DNA of 64,000 bases from Diphasiastrum complanatum (taxonomy: Eukaryota > Streptophyta > Lycopodiopsida > Lycopodiales > Lycopodiaceae): the NCBI GenBank assembly GCA_029204225.1, contig CM055113.1, positions 32,014,299 to 32,078,298 on the forward strand. The letters run 5' to 3'. Each line of letters begins with the position of its first letter. Positions within the stretch are counted from its first letter, which is position 1. The notes beneath the pieces were generated by a model. The model had not been told where the DNA came from, did not search any database, and was given only the letters and a program-made list of their open reading frames with translations. Below are positions 22,499-34,542 of this stretch, piece after piece. A program made the translations under genes and the position numbers.

Positions 22499-23627
22499 TG
22501 TTGGCTCATTCTGACAAATCCCCAAGATACTCGACCAGAGCTACCCAAAGGGCACCTCTCACCTTAGATCGAGGAGGTCTCTAAAAAGACGAGATGAACG
22601 GAGACTGAGAGTGGAATATGAGAGCTGAGGAATACTAGTTAAGAACGACAAGCAAGAACTATGTAAGCCTCATGGTGAATTCTAAAAGATGGAATGATCA
22701 TGTAGTAACTAGTATTTCTAGGCAAAGTAATAAATGCAAGTAGACCCCTCTTAAAGAAAGTAGAGTGAGCCATCTTTTGATGGTGACCTCTAGTGGAGAG
22801 CATTATTCCACTTGTAATTTGTGAAATGTGGAAATGCCGCTAGGATGCCACCTAAGGAGCTCTCTTGTTTATTTAAGAGGCTCTCTCTTTGTAGAAGAGA
22901 AGATTTTTGTGTAATGTACCTACTCCATGTCCAAATGAGAAGAGGTGCATCCTTTGAGCTCCTTGATCATGCTTGTTTCTTGAGTGATGCATTCATGATC
23001 TTGCCCTTCTATCCTTTGTGTGTGATTGTGGAACATAGAGTGAATTAGTTTTCCTATTTTCTTGTGGATTAATGTAGGAATTAGTATCCAGGTAAACTAA
23101 ATAGGCTGGATTTGTGATGTGAATCTTGCATATCTTCTTATAGTGCAGTTCTTGATGTTCTTGGGTTGTCCAAGAATCAAGAGATGAGTGTTTCTTGATT
23201 TTTGGACTATTAAAATGTTGTTAGATTAGTTTCTTGTTACAGTTCCATAGATTAAGGTATGTGTAGTATAGTTTTAATTTTTAGGATATGATTGAAACTC
23301 GTTTTTGCAGTAGTAGAGTAGGATTTCAATCACTGTTCAACGGTTCTGCATGTTGATTTTATGGTTGAACATTTTGGCATGCATGATTGATTGATTGTGG
23401 TCATTTATGCATGTGCTTTCAGTGCAAGAGTGACCAATTTGAGTCTCCTCTGATAGGCAAAAAACTTAGATAGATACTTTTCTTCTGCCTGATTTGGGCT
23501 TGAAACAAAAACATGAACATCCAAGAAAATGCCCAAGAAGCCTGATAATAGGTAGAACCGTTCTTGAAACCATCAGAGGCAAGAAAGAGGAATCGATAGA
23601 TTCTTTGGAGAAGGAAATCTACCAACA
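22499..23627 (+). repeat. 5' LTR of nested element
   Basis: 1129 bp, TGTTGG...CCAACA. Parallel to 27606-28738 throughout, with scattered substitutions and small indels. Frames read inside it (for example 22821-23048) recur in the partner LTR and are not genes. Confidence 0.9.
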
Positions 23628-23646
23628 TTTGGTATGTTGCCGCTTG
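23628..23646 (+). other. Degenerate primer-binding site of nested element
   Basis: TTTGGTATGTTGCCGCTTG follows the LTR. It resembles the TTGGCGCCGTTGCCGGGG type used by Tat/Athila elements, with several changes. Confidence 0.45.
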
Positions 23647-23859
23647 CAAACTCATATTCTTACACGATCCATGTTGCAACGCTTCCTTTCATCGGATCCA
23701 TACAAGAAACATGACACATTTCCAGATCTATTCATAGCTCAAAACAACCTGCAATCACCCTCCACACGTTACATAACATCTCCTACGATCCTTTTGCCTC
23801 CTCCTCTACCCACAATATACCCATCCTCTGCACCCCTTTTGTATCCCATCGCAGTCGAG

Positions 23860-24122
23860 ACCTCCTCCGTCACCATCTCAGCCAAGACCTCTTCCATCAC
23901 CATCTCAGCCAAGTCCTTCATTTCTCCCATCTCAACCGAGTCCCCCTTCTCTCCCATCTCAGCCAAGACCTTCTCCGTCACCGTCTCCGTCGAGCCCCTT
24001 TGTTCCGATCTCAACCAAGTCATTTTTGGACTCAATTTCGTTCAAGTTGTTTTTGGACTCAATTTCGATCGAGTCATTTTTGGACTCAATCTTGACCGAA
24101 TCATCATTTGAAATCTCAACCA
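23860..24122 (+). repeat. Minisatellite with 27-bp period in the leader
   Basis: About nine to ten units of 27 nt (for example ACCTCTTCCATCACC + ATCTCAGCCAAG; later ATTTTTGGACTCAAT...). The period is a multiple of three, so an open frame at 23494-24111 runs through it as nine-residue repeats. I regard this as a by-product. Confidence 0.85.
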
Positions 24123-24203
24123 AATTTTTGAACATCATCTCGATCGACGATTTTTTTCAATCTCAACTGATGTTTTTTGGTCACGATCTTGACCGAAGGT
24201 TTT

Positions 24204-24380
24204 GGTTAAGGTCTTGACCGAGGACATTGTTCAAGGTCTCGAATGAGGGCACTGGTTAAGGTCTCGACCGAGGGCTTTGGTTAAGGTCTCCACTGAGGGC
24301 ACTGGTTAAGGTCTCGACCGAGGCCTTTGGTTAAGGTCTCGACCGAGGGCATTGGTTCAAATCTTGACCAAGGCAATTAG
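24204..24380 (+). repeat. Minisatellite with 25-bp period in the leader
   Basis: Seven or so units of GGTTAAGGTCTCGACCGAGG plus five variable bases. They are related to the neighbouring 27-bp units through the shared TCTCGACCGAG core, and decay by 24460. Confidence 0.85.
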
Positions 24381-24832
24381 ATCAAATATCGACTGGATCA
24401 CTTAACTCCAATCTCGACCGGACCGAGATCTTTGATTGCGATTTCGACCGAACCACCAGCTTGATAGAGCCTTAGAGCTCAAAAAAAAAAAAAGGCTTGA
24501 GCACCAAAAAAATTTAAATAAAAATAAAACTTATACCAATAGAAAGCCCTTCTGATACCAAAAAAAAAAGCCCTGAAAAATCAAAAAACACAAAAACACC
24601 AAAAATCCATACAAAACACAAAAATATACAACAGTACACAATGGACCACCATACCGATCCTGAAATTCCAGAAGATTATCCATAAGAAATAAGGTCTCCT
24701 ACAGTTGAACAAATTAAATGTCATAGGTTCTACTGAATGTAGTCCCAAATACACTAGCCATCCACAAACCCATTAGAGGGACAAGAACCTGATAGAGCCG
24801 AGTCTTGATGAGCACGAGCCCATGTTCATTGT

Positions 24833-25486
24833 GTGGAAACATCACATGGCAGAAGACACCTGAATGGAGCTTTTGCCACTCACGGAGCTCATTTTGAGAA
24901 GAGGACACCCAAGCTGGATCTATCCAAGTTTGATGGTAGTCCGGACCCTCAAAGATTCTTGCAAATCTTTGAGAATGCGTGTGATGTGTATGGCGAAACA
25001 TTTGCCGATGCTATGGTCCAACTGTTTTCTATGACCATGATCGCTAAAGCATGTGACTGGTTTTTTAACCTTGATCGTGAAGATAAATTGGATTGGTCTA
25101 ATTTGAAAGAGTCCTTTACCAAACGTTTTAAGCCCTTTCATTTGATAGAGAGTCCTTTTGTCAAATTGAGTAACATCAAGATGGCAAAAGATGAACGTGT
25201 ACGAGACTATATTGAGCATTTCAAGCGCTTAAAAGGTCAAGTACAAGAACAACCCTCTGAACAAATGCTCATCATCTGGTTGACAGTCGGACTTCCACGA
25301 TTGATAAGACGCGAGCTTAAATCCAATGACGAATATACAAGCCTAAAATTAGCTATGTATGATGCCATCAAAGAAGAAGATGAGGGATCAGATGTTGATG
25401 AATCTAGGGAAAGGAATGCACCCCCTGCTCCTGTCCAAGAGTTGAAGCAGATCGAGGATACCCAAGATCAGCTTTGGAAATCATAG
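24833..25486 (+). CDS. Gag-like protein of nested LTR element
   Basis: 217 residues in an uninterrupted frame. KLDLSKFDGSPDPQRFLQIF, ACDWFFNLDREDKLDWSNLK, RFKPF and MAKDERVRDYIEHFKRLKGQ follow the retrotrans_gag pattern (KF.G..DP..FL..., A..W...L....I.SW..L...F...F). This Gag would form the particle that packages element RNA. There is no CCHC zinc knuckle before the stop; the C-terminus is acidic then Pro-rich. It is the only long open frame of the element and is in the LTR orientation. The annotated ATG is the first in frame; the true start is uncertain. Confidence 0.8.
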   Translation: METSHGRRHLNGAFATHGAHFEKRTPKLDLSKFDGSPDPQRFLQIFENACDVYGETFADAMVQLFSMTMIAKACDWFFNLDREDKLDWSNLKESFTKRFKPFHLIESPFVKLSNIKMAKDERVRDYIEHFKRLKGQVQEQPSEQMLIIWLTVGLPRLIRRELKSNDEYTSLKLAMYDAIKEEDEGSDVDESRERNAPPAPVQELKQIEDTQDQLWKS

Positions 25487-27605
25487 CTGGAATTGATTAA
25501 TCAACAACATCAACTGCAGATGGAGGAACTCTCCAAAGAGTTTCAAAATACCTTGAAGTCTATCCAATGCAGTATACCACATTTTCACTGCACTCTTGCA
25601 ATCTCAAATCTATATGTCTTTCCATTTTCTGATGAGATTTCCACTAATTGCATATCACAAAATAACTTTGAGAAATCGAAAATCTAGATAGTGATTCATT
25701 TATGAATCTCATAATTTGAAGAATACTAATGGGAATAGTATCTTATCCTTCTATGCATTTCAAGCCATATCTTACAATATCTATTATCAATGATAGATTT
25801 AATGTCACCAACACCGCCTTGTTTTGACAATGGCATCTCAGAGTTTTTCTCATTACTCTACAAGACCAATGGGATATTACAATTGTCAAGGTGTATTATC
25901 AATGTTGATGATTGAAAGTCTTGATATGACAAGTGCCATACAGTCTCACTCTCTATACCATGCATTTATTTCCTTGTTCCTCTTCATTCCTTTTGTGTGA
26001 TTGATTTTTGCATGAGAAATAGCTACTGTGCACAAGAGTCTTCGGCAGAGTATCTCAAGAACACATCTTCATTCATCTATCCATCCTTAGATTACCTTGT
26101 AAAGAGTACAGGATATTTGAGCATACTAAAACTTTCAGAAATCCAAGTCATGTCAGAGTTGATTCTTGTCTTTCATAGATATATTCATCTTCGAGTCATC
26201 TACAACAAGATCGAAATAAATTTAGATAAAATTTGTTCAATCTTTAGTCCAGTCACATGTGTTTCAACTGCGTATTCCAAATGCCGATCTAACCTTCCAC
26301 TGGAGCAGCCACATTGCTAGCAACACCATCAGCAAGATCGACAGCCAAGGTCATGAAACCAAAGATGTCAACAACAAGGCTAAGAAGGCAGATAGGCAAT
26401 CCAAAGTGACTCAATCAGAAGAAGTACCCCAATCACGATGAAGATTCTTCAGAAGATGGAAGTCCAAGCATTGGAAAATCAGTCTCTCTCTTCAACCAAC
26501 CCTATTGCCACAACATCTACATCCATTCTCATGCCTATTGCCTACATCATCTATTGTTGTCACCACCGCCACCATCTTTCTTTCATTTTTTGATTTTCCA
26601 TCATCTCGTTATCCATCTGAGAAATTTTTAGTCTTTTTAAACCCTGATAGTTTTGCCAAAGCGGCTAAGAGATCATTGCAAATGTCTTGTGGAGACCAAC
26701 TACCACCTACACTGGTTGGTCAGCCAGAAAAGATTTAAAAAGCAGGCAAAGTAGCTAGAAGACATAAGATAGTTGAGTCAGATCGATCTTGATCAAAAGA
26801 AACTCTTTGAAGCAATGATAGTTGAATCCTCTCTTATGAAGCCCGAAGAGATCCAAAAGTAACGGATCAAAAGAAAGAGCTGCAAAGAAAAAGAAAAGAT
26901 GAAGACAACCGTGAACCTACAAAACAAAGCGAGCTCCTCACCCAACAAGTGGTGGTCAAAGCTCGACATTGCAAGGGTCCAAGGCTGCAACTATAGAACT
27001 ATCGGTTCCTTCACCCTTCCACCAAGCCTTCATCATGTTTTCCTACCGTCACCAAACCATCTGTCCAACCCTATTCCTACCACCAATGTGTTGATAAGTC
27101 CAATTTCTTGAAGACTGTTAACCAAGATCTGCGCAACCTACCAATCGAAGATCTTCCTCTTCTCATCAAGGAAAGAGCATCGACAAGACTGGAACTTTGA
27201 TTGAGTGAAGAACTGTAGAACACCCAAAAGCATAATGGAGGATACAGACCTCCCAAAAGTTAGAACCTGCCACGAAATCAAAAGTGAAACCATCAATGGC
27301 GAATGCGAGTGATAAGACAAAGACACAAGAAAAGCACTCAGACATGCAAGTTGTAAAGCTACTGAGAGCCCTCCAATTTTAAGAATGTCAACCACTAACA
27401 ATAATAAGACATTTTGATTAAATTGCGAGAATTTGCAAAAGGTAGTTTTCTGGTAAAGACTGGCAGCAATAAGCACTTGGTTTTATGCAAGCGGGAGAAG
27501 ATCTACGCTTTTCCAAGTGACGATCGAAGATGTCAATATGGAAGCAGAGTGACATCATTCAATATGCATCGCAGTGGGTCTTGAAACACATTAGTGGTGG
27601 GATGA
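25487..27605 (+). other. 3' internal region of nested element, no domain recognised
   Basis: Short frames on both strands without retroelement motifs. A weak purine-rich run (GTGGTGGGATGA) precedes the 3' LTR and could be the polypurine tract. Confidence 0.5.
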
Positions 27606-28738
27606 TGTTGGCTGATTCTAACAAATCCCCAAGATACTTGACCAGAGCTACCTAAAGGTCACCTCTCACCTTAAACCGAGGAGGTCTCTGAGAAGACGAG
27701 ATGAACGGAGACGGAGAGCCGAGGAATAATAGTTAAGAATGGCAAGCAAGAACTATGTAAGCCTCATGGTGAATCCCAAAAGATGGAATGACCATCTAGG
27801 AACTATTATTTCTAGGCAAAGTAATAAATGCAAGTAGACCCCTCTTAAAGAAAGTAGAGTGAGCCACCTTTTGATGGTGACCTCTAGTGGAGAGCATTAT
27901 TCCACTTGTAATTTGTGAAATGTGGAAATTCCACTAGGATGCCACCTAAAGAGCTCTCTTGCTTATTTAAGAGACTTTCTCTTTGTAGAAGAGAAGCTTT
28001 TTGTGTAGTGTACCTACTACACGTCCAAATGAGTAGAGCCTCCACGAGTTTTGGTACATGCTTTGAGCTCCTTGATCATGCTTGTTTCTTGCATGATGCA
28101 TTCATGATCTTGCCCTTCCATCCTTTGTGTGTGGTTGTGGAACGTAGAGTGGATTAGTTTTTCTGTTTTCTTATGGATTAATGTAGGAATCAGCATTTAG
28201 GTAAACTAAATAGGCTGGATTTGTGATGTAAATCTTGCATATCTTCTTGCAGTCCAGTTCTTGATGTTCTGGGCTATCCAAGAATCAAGAAATGAGTGTT
28301 TCTTGATTCTTGGATTGTTAAAATGATGTTAAATTAGTTTTTTGTTATAGTTCTGTGGATTAATGTATGTGTAGAGTAGTTTTAATGTTTAGGATATGAT
28401 TGAGACTCGTTTTTGCAGTAGAAGAGTAGGATTTCAGTCATTGTTCAACAATTTGGCATGTTGAATTTATGGTTGAACATTTTGGCATGCATGATTGACT
28501 GATTGTGGTCTTTTATGCATGTGCTTTCAGCAAGAGTGACCAATCTGAGTGTCTACTAACAAGCATAAAACTTAGAAAACGTAGATACTTCTCTTTTGCT
28601 TGATTTGGGCTTGAAACAAAGACATGAACATCCAAGAAAATGCCCAAGAAGCCTGATAATAGGCAGAACCATTCTTGAAAACATCAAAGGCAAGAAAGAG
28701 AAACCAACATATTCTTTGGAGAAGAGAATCTGCCAACG
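27606..28738 (+). repeat. 3' LTR of nested element
   Basis: 1133 bp, partner of 22499-23627. Ends in CCAACG rather than CCAACA and is followed by TSD CGGAC. Confidence 0.88.
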
Positions 28739-28743
28739 CGGAC

Positions 28744-29830
28744 TCATATTCATCGGTAGTTGCTTCCTCCCACTCAAAAGAGGGTACAGGGGCCATTTCT
28801 GATAGTGGGATCTCCGGATATCCATCCACCACAACCCTGGTTTTTCCTCTACCAAAAAACAGTAAACCTACATGAATATCTACTGTGCAGTTGGTCAGTC
28901 TCAACCAAGGTCTCCCCAATAAAAGATAGTAGCTCTTGTATCCAACCAACCACCATTTGTATATAACATAGAAATCCACTGGTACAGTTCTTCGGACCAC
29001 TATAATCGGAACGGCTTTCATCTCTCCTTCAGGTCTAACCACAAAATTTTTAGCCAGTTTCAAAGTGGTTAAGGTGTTGGGCTCTAGATCTATCTCCAAT
29101 CCATCTACCAGTTCCAAACATACTATGTTTACTACTGATCCTGCATCAACCATGGCTCCTTGGATCACTAGGCCATCAATAGTAACATCTAATTTGGGGC
29201 AATATCTATCCAACATGGAGTTATCCACCTTACCCACTACGGGCGGTTCCAACTCCTCATACTCAAGTTCACCGATCTTATCATCTGTTTTACCTTTCGA
29301 CATACTATAGGTGATAACTATAGCAATTGCCACAACCCTACTTCTATTCTTAGGTTGTTCAAGGTGCAACCAAGGTCGAGGCTTCCAATCCTTGGTCTGA
29401 GGTCTATGTCTTGAGCTCTCTTCACTATAGGTCTATTTTTGTAGGGTGCAATATCAGTTTTCTCTTAAATCCGTATTACTCTTGATGTTCTCTTAGCTTC
29501 CAATTTCTCCACTTCTCCAGGTTCTACTTCATTCTTGATGGGCTTGGGAAGAGGCTCCAAGATTGAGTCTATTTCTTTGGATGGGGCTGCTGTGGTGTCT
29601 ATTTTTTCTCTGGTAGTTCTTTTCCAAGATGTAGTAGGTACATCTATCTATGGTTTACTTTTGGTTACAACCAGAATTTATTCTTTTGCCTCCACAGGTC
29701 TATTTGTCTCGATCTTTATCAGGTTCATTGGGGGACGTTCATCTTCCATCTTGGCTTTTTCTTTGTCATGTGGTCGTAATATCGAAGGTCTATGTAGAAA
29801 ACTAACTGATCAATGATTCTCGGCAAAATT
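28744..29830 (-). pseudogene. Tat-like Gypsy protease and Gag-protease linker
   Basis: The open stretch 29369-28744 contains KLDVTIDGLVIQGAMVDAGS, VNIVCLELVDGLEI, and YYLLLGRPWLRL. This is a retropepsin domain with active-site D-A-G in place of D-S/T-G, followed by the GRPWL box typical of Gypsy proteases. Upstream to 29830 a frame with stops (KEIDSILEPLPKPIKNEVEP) is the linker after Gag. The frame is interrupted at 28743 by the nested element; the reverse transcriptase resumes at 22498. Confidence 0.85.
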
Positions 29831-29837
29831 TGAAAGT

Positions 29838-31098
29838 TTCTACAAAAGGTTTATGATCACACAAAGATTCACTACATAGCATATCTCTACATATATCACT
29901 TTATTTGTACACAGGTTCTCCCTCCATGAAGGTCCTCCACTTCCTGATCAAAGTTTCTCAAAATCCAAAGTTTATATATAAAAAATACATAAGTCAATTG
30001 AAACGAATACCATCGATACCATTGTTCTCAGAAATTTTACATTCCAACTGCAAAGTACCTATTCCAACTCACTGAGAAATTAGTAGGAATAAACTTATGA
30101 TTCAAATCTTTTTCCATCTTAGGCGACGAGACCGTATTGCCATGCCCGCTTTTTTGAAAAAATTGGCACCTTGGACAAGAGAAGTCAAGAATTTTTGGAC
30201 ATGAGTGTCCCATTCTTGGTTGTCCAATTTACAATTAATAAAGGAAATTTTAAATCAGAATCGTGAATTGTGACTAAAGCCTTATGGAATTCCACTTGGA
30301 ATCCAACTTAAATCACTGGTTTCATAGGTAGGACCTTTACCACAAGGAGGCTTTGCCGTCAAGAAACAACAAAACTGACAAGATATCTGCTTTTCCTTTG
30401 GGACGTTGTATAAGCTAAAATAGCTCGTCCAACGGTTTACCCAATCTTCTACAACTGCCGAGCTTTTAAGCTTTTTATTGGTGGAACATATTTCGGGTGA
30501 GAAGCCCAAGTTGTTAGAGTTAACAACTTATAATTGGTTAAAAAAGATTTTGCATTTGTATTTTACACTGTTAATTACTCTGATGAAGTTCTAAAACCGC
30601 CTTGCACAAAGTTTGCAAAAGCTCGTCAGAATTTAGGGTGTCATCGTTAATGAGTGATGCTGGGTGAATTTCGGTGTCCAACCTCACCGGAACTTCCATC
30701 TGTATCCATTTACTTGAAAATTGAAATTTTACGTTTAATTAACCCATTCATAATGGGTATAATTGTTCTTTAATAAAGCATTGTCTAGAAAAAACACGGT
30801 TCTAGTAGACGTACGTGCTTTTGTTTTACCAATTACACCAATGAATTTTCAAATAAAGTTTTAAGCAATAACAGTTCTTAAAAAAACATGTCAATGAGTC
30901 GAAATCTAATTAACACCATTTTGTAAGCCTGTTACCACTCATGGAAATATTAATTGTATTGCCACTTTACTAGTCTAAAAATGACTAAGAAAAGATGCTT
31001 ATGGGAAAAAACCTCATATAAAAAACCATCCCAGCCCAGTTCCTCAACTTCCTACCAATCACGCATTAAACAATAAGCTTTACAAAAAAATTAAAGTG
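29838..31098 (-). repeat. 1.26-kb inverted repeat, right arm
   Basis: Reverse copy of 18110-19370, including the 75-codon frame at 30509-30282. Homology begins abruptly where the Tat-like element ends and stops just before a run of 14 Cs at 31101-31114. Confidence 0.8.
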
Positions 31099-31100
31099 TA

Positions 31101-31114
31101 CCCCCCCCCCCCCC
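31101..31114. repeat. Poly-C tract
   Basis: Fourteen consecutive Cs, at the outer edge of the right inverted-repeat arm. Confidence 0.95.
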
Positions 31115-31164
31115 ACCTCTCACATGCGTTCAAACAGCTAAACATGCATCATGCATTTGATATT

Positions 31165-31300
31165 CTAAAAGTCGACTTCTTCCTGAGATCATGAGGATTC
31201 TGCACATAAGCAATACATCCAAAAAAATTTAAATTCGATAAAGAAGGTTTGGTACCTGTCCAAACTTCGAATGATGTTTTGTCTGAGAGACCTTTAGTTG
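31165..31300 (-). pseudogene. Copia integrase C-terminal fragment
   Basis: The minus strand reads SDKTSFEVWTGTKPSLSNLN then FFGCIAYVQNPHDLRKK. This is the conserved '..TP.E.W.G.KP....LR.FGC.AYV...' region after the Copia integrase core. Only about 40 residues survive; flanks are unrelated. Confidence 0.75.
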
Positions 31301-31714
31301 GACACCTGTTTTTTCAAGAAATGCAATGTCGGATTCTGAGATGTGGATTGACGTAATAACTAGTTAAGAATTCAAGCCATGAGCAAATTTGCATTTCATT
31401 TCATGTTCAAAAATGAATCTCACAAATCTAAAGTATGGAATGGAATAACTTATCATTGATCCAAATCTAAATGCAATAAAGTATGGAATGGAAGTAAAGA
31501 TTTGTTTAACTTTTCATTCATGCAAATGATTAATGAAAATAAGAAATGTTGAAGGATAAGTATCTCATGATGCTTAGCTTGTTTCTTCATCCAATTGTTT
31601 AATTGATTCACAAATGCTTTTCCAAGAACGCCACCCAAAAATAATGCGACAAAAATGCGTGCGCTATTTTTTAAGTTGTTTTTATTTTTTTTATTACCTA
31701 TTTTGAATGTCAGA
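31301..31714. other. No gene seen
   Basis: AT-rich. A 61-codon minus-strand frame at 31453-31638 has no motif. Confidence 0.4.
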
Positions 31715-32293
31715 ATCCGACATAACTATATGTTGGACGTCGTATGTCTAGAAGTGGCATTATATTAACAGACGTTGGATTCAGACGTATTTCCAAGACA
31801 TCAAAATCTGATGTCCATTTATATGTCAGACGAACAACGGACGTCCAGAAGTGGCATTCTGTTAACAGATCGCATTTCAACATGTTTCTAGGATGTCAAA
31901 ATCCAACGTCCATTTATATGTCGGGTGGACGTCGGGGGACGTCGGGGGACGTCGGGCTTCCAGAGGTGGCATTCTGCTAACATACATCGGAATTCGACAC
32001 ATTAGAAATGTCTCAAATTTTGATGTCCAAGATTTTTTTTTTCTCAAATCCATGTTGGATCTGCCACGCCAGCTTAGATGTTAGATTCTGACGTCCATGC
32101 TGGATGTCGAATTCTGATGTCCACGTCGACACGACGGATTATGACGTCTACGTCGGATCCCAAAATTCGAACATCCAGATTCTTGTCTAGGAACCCAAAA
32201 ATCAACAAATGTCAGATTCCAACGTGTTTAAAATGTATCAGATCGTGATTTATGTCGCAAAACATGTCGCAAATCATGATGAGTGCTGTAGTG
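31715..32293. mobile_element. CACTA-like terminal region with tandem subterminal repeats
   Basis: Ends at 32293 in CTGTAGTG (CACTACAG read inwards). Inside, a unit marked by AGAAGTGGCATT occurs at 31750, 31847 and 31962 (periods 97 and 115). The last interval holds three GGACGTCGGG-type copies. GACGT and CCGACGT motifs run throughout, as in subterminal repeat arrays of CACTA elements. Confidence 0.6.
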
Positions 32294-32428
32294 AATGTCA
32301 CCACATCTCCGTCCTTGCGATGTTTGGGCTTTCTTGTGGAACTTATCTTCCAACAAAAAAACTTTGATTCACGTCTTTAATAGAAGAAAACAAGGGCTAC
32401 ACACCTTCCTAGAATTGGAAGTGTTGGT

Positions 32429-32503
<75 letters not shown>

Positions 32504-33878
32504 TCTTACTCTTTGCATTTGATTGTTTTTTGGATTCATTTGATAGTGGTTTTTATGTAATGTTCTAAGGTAATTTTATTAGTAAGGTCACTTCCTAGGT
32601 CTTGTTGGATTGAGACAAATGTACTTGTTGAGAGTGGGGATCAGTTGTTTTCTTAGGCCAACTATGGAGTTTGCCAGCGGGTTCAAAAAAAAAACATTTT
32701 CTAAGAAGTCTCTCGAACCAAGAACAAATGTAATCAAGAAGGGATCAACAAGGCTTCAATGTGGTGAAAGATTATAAAAAATGTTGCAGTGTTGAATCAC
32801 ATTTTGCTCATTTTGTAATCTTGATATATCGGTTGAGGTGGTAAAAATCTAGCATTGTTCAGGCACAACTTGCCAATGTTTACTAGAGATCTGTTTATGA
32901 AATGTAAAATTGATTGAGCAGAGGTTGGAACCTTATAATAAGAGATGGTATACTACCTTAAACAGATCTAGTTATTCCGAGGCAAGCATCTGCAGACCGT
33001 AAACTGTATCAGAATGACATCCACTAGATAAATGTCTATGCTCTTTTGTTGTCAAGCAATCGATTTTTAATGTACTACAAAAAGTGTATTCTATGAATAG
33101 TAATATCCAAGAAACTGTAACATAGCTATGGATATCGACTACGAGTCAATGTTTATGGTAACATCGACCAATTACAAGTGGTTTTTCATTCCGATCCTTC
33201 AGATCCTAGATGTTAGTACATAGTTCAAGTTGCTCCTTGAAGTAAGAGAATTTTTGAAGATAGAGATGTCATGGAGGACATGGCACTGCTAGCTGATGCA
33301 ATGATGATGTTGAGCGTGATGTATCACCATCGGAATGATGCTTTATCTGAATTTTTTTTATCTTTTCAAAACTATAAGATAATTATTTGATTTTATTTGA
33401 TAGCAGTTATGTTTAAAAATATTATGTGATTATCAAATTGAAATATCTGCTGTTTTTTTGTAGCCCAAAAATGCCAAGGCTGCTGAGGAGTTGGATTGCC
33501 CTTCAAATTTCTTATCGAATATACAGAGGGCTAAAGAAAAAAGAATGAGGATCTAATTGAGATATATTTTCCCGCCATTGTTTGAGGATTATAAGACCTT
33601 CACTTACATGAAAACTCTCATGATTTACATGTCATATCCAATGGATTCTCACCCAAACTCTCACTCGAGGGATTAGTATTTTTTTTTTTAACAATATATA
33701 TATTTTTATAGTACATTTCTCAAGTTTCCATTGCTATGCGTAGGCTTGCTTGCAAGCTTGCACAATAGTGACGCACTGTGTGCAGTGATCTTCTTTAGCT
33801 AGCTACAGATTAAATAATTGTTGGAGGGTTTGCGAATCCCGAGGCAGCCATAGCCCTAGTTAATTAGTGAGAGGGATT
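32294..33878. other. CT microsatellite and unassigned DNA
   Basis: A perfect (CT)35 tract lies at 32431-32500. A short coding-like stretch at 33462-33555 (PKNAKAAEELDCPSN...) is unidentified. Nothing else recognised. Confidence 0.5.
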
Positions 33879-34520
33879 TGGCACCCTGCGTATGTAAGTC
33901 CAACCCGATGATCACATAGTTATTTGATAATTAGAAAGTCAATAAAAGGACTTTCGGCCTTTTTGCGAGACTATTAATGTCGCAGGGCCTAAATGTCAAG
34001 TTAGTGAATAAAGTTGGGTCTCCCACCCAAATTGGTTCAAATTCAATTTCAAATTGGTTCCCTCCAATTTTGGATGGTTCCCACTCAATAGTTAGGGAGG
34101 TAGAAATGGGCCAATAGGATTTTGAGGCCAAGGCCCTCCTATCCACTATAAATAAGGGCAAACTCGAGTTGCTCCTCATGTTCAGATTTTCACTTCAATT
34201 TAAGCAGATTGGCTCTCTTATGGAATGGACTCGTGAATGTCCTTGCTCTCTATCATTTTTCCTCCATCTCTCATGCTTTTGTTTTGTTAATTGTTAGATC
34301 TGAATATTATTGGGATTGTATGAGTGTTAATGGATGTAGTGTTAATGCTTAGGGTTAATGGATGTTAGAGTTAGATGTGGATGTTCCATACATGCTAAAT
34401 TTTGAGATATGTTTTTGCTCTCATGGGATCGAACCTACGTGTGACAACTAACTTCATCTCCTTGATGCTAGATTGCTTGGATCTTGGGTTGAGGATAGGC
34501 TAGGAAATAAACCCGCTACA
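33879..34520 (+). repeat. Tat-type LTR, 5' copy
   Basis: 642 bp from TGGCACCCTGCG to GCTACA, directly followed by a Tat-type primer-binding site. Its first 430 bp match in reverse 20885-21404. A TATAAATA box lies near 34147. The downstream partner LTR of this copy is absent. Confidence 0.7.
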
Positions 34521-34521
34521 A

Positions 34522-34542
34522 TTTTGACACCGTTGTCGGGGA
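34522..34542 (+). other. Tat-type primer-binding site
   Basis: TTTTGACACCGTTGTCGGGG differs at three positions from TTTTGGCGCCGTTGCCGGGG, the site common in Tat/Athila elements. Confidence 0.7.

Larger units (their letters stand above)
22499..28738 (+). mobile_element. Nested gag-only LTR retrotransposon
   Basis: 6.24 kb with two LTRs of about 1.13 kb whose ends are TGTTGG...CCAACA, and a TSD of CGGAC. It is inserted into the minus-strand Tat-like element between protease and reverse transcriptase. The internal 4 kb has a long minisatellite leader and one Gag frame; no protease, reverse transcriptase or integrase was found. That is the layout of non-autonomous TR-GAG-like elements, which borrow the enzymes of relatives. 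The 3' LTR ends CCAACG, one base off. Confidence 0.88.

Noticed and set aside
22821-23048. 75-codon frame repeated at 27915-28157
   Set aside because: Lies within both LTRs of the nested element, so its recurrence is explained by the LTR pair.
23494-24111. 205-codon frame with nine-residue repeats
   Set aside because: The 27-bp minisatellite period keeps the frame open. The start lies inside the LTR and crosses the primer-binding site.
19740-32293. A single 12.5-kb CACTA element
   Set aside because: The termini are similar, but the flanking 3-bp sequences (TGC and AAT) do not match and no CACTA transposase was seen between them. One arm of the 1.26-kb repeat is outside and the other inside.
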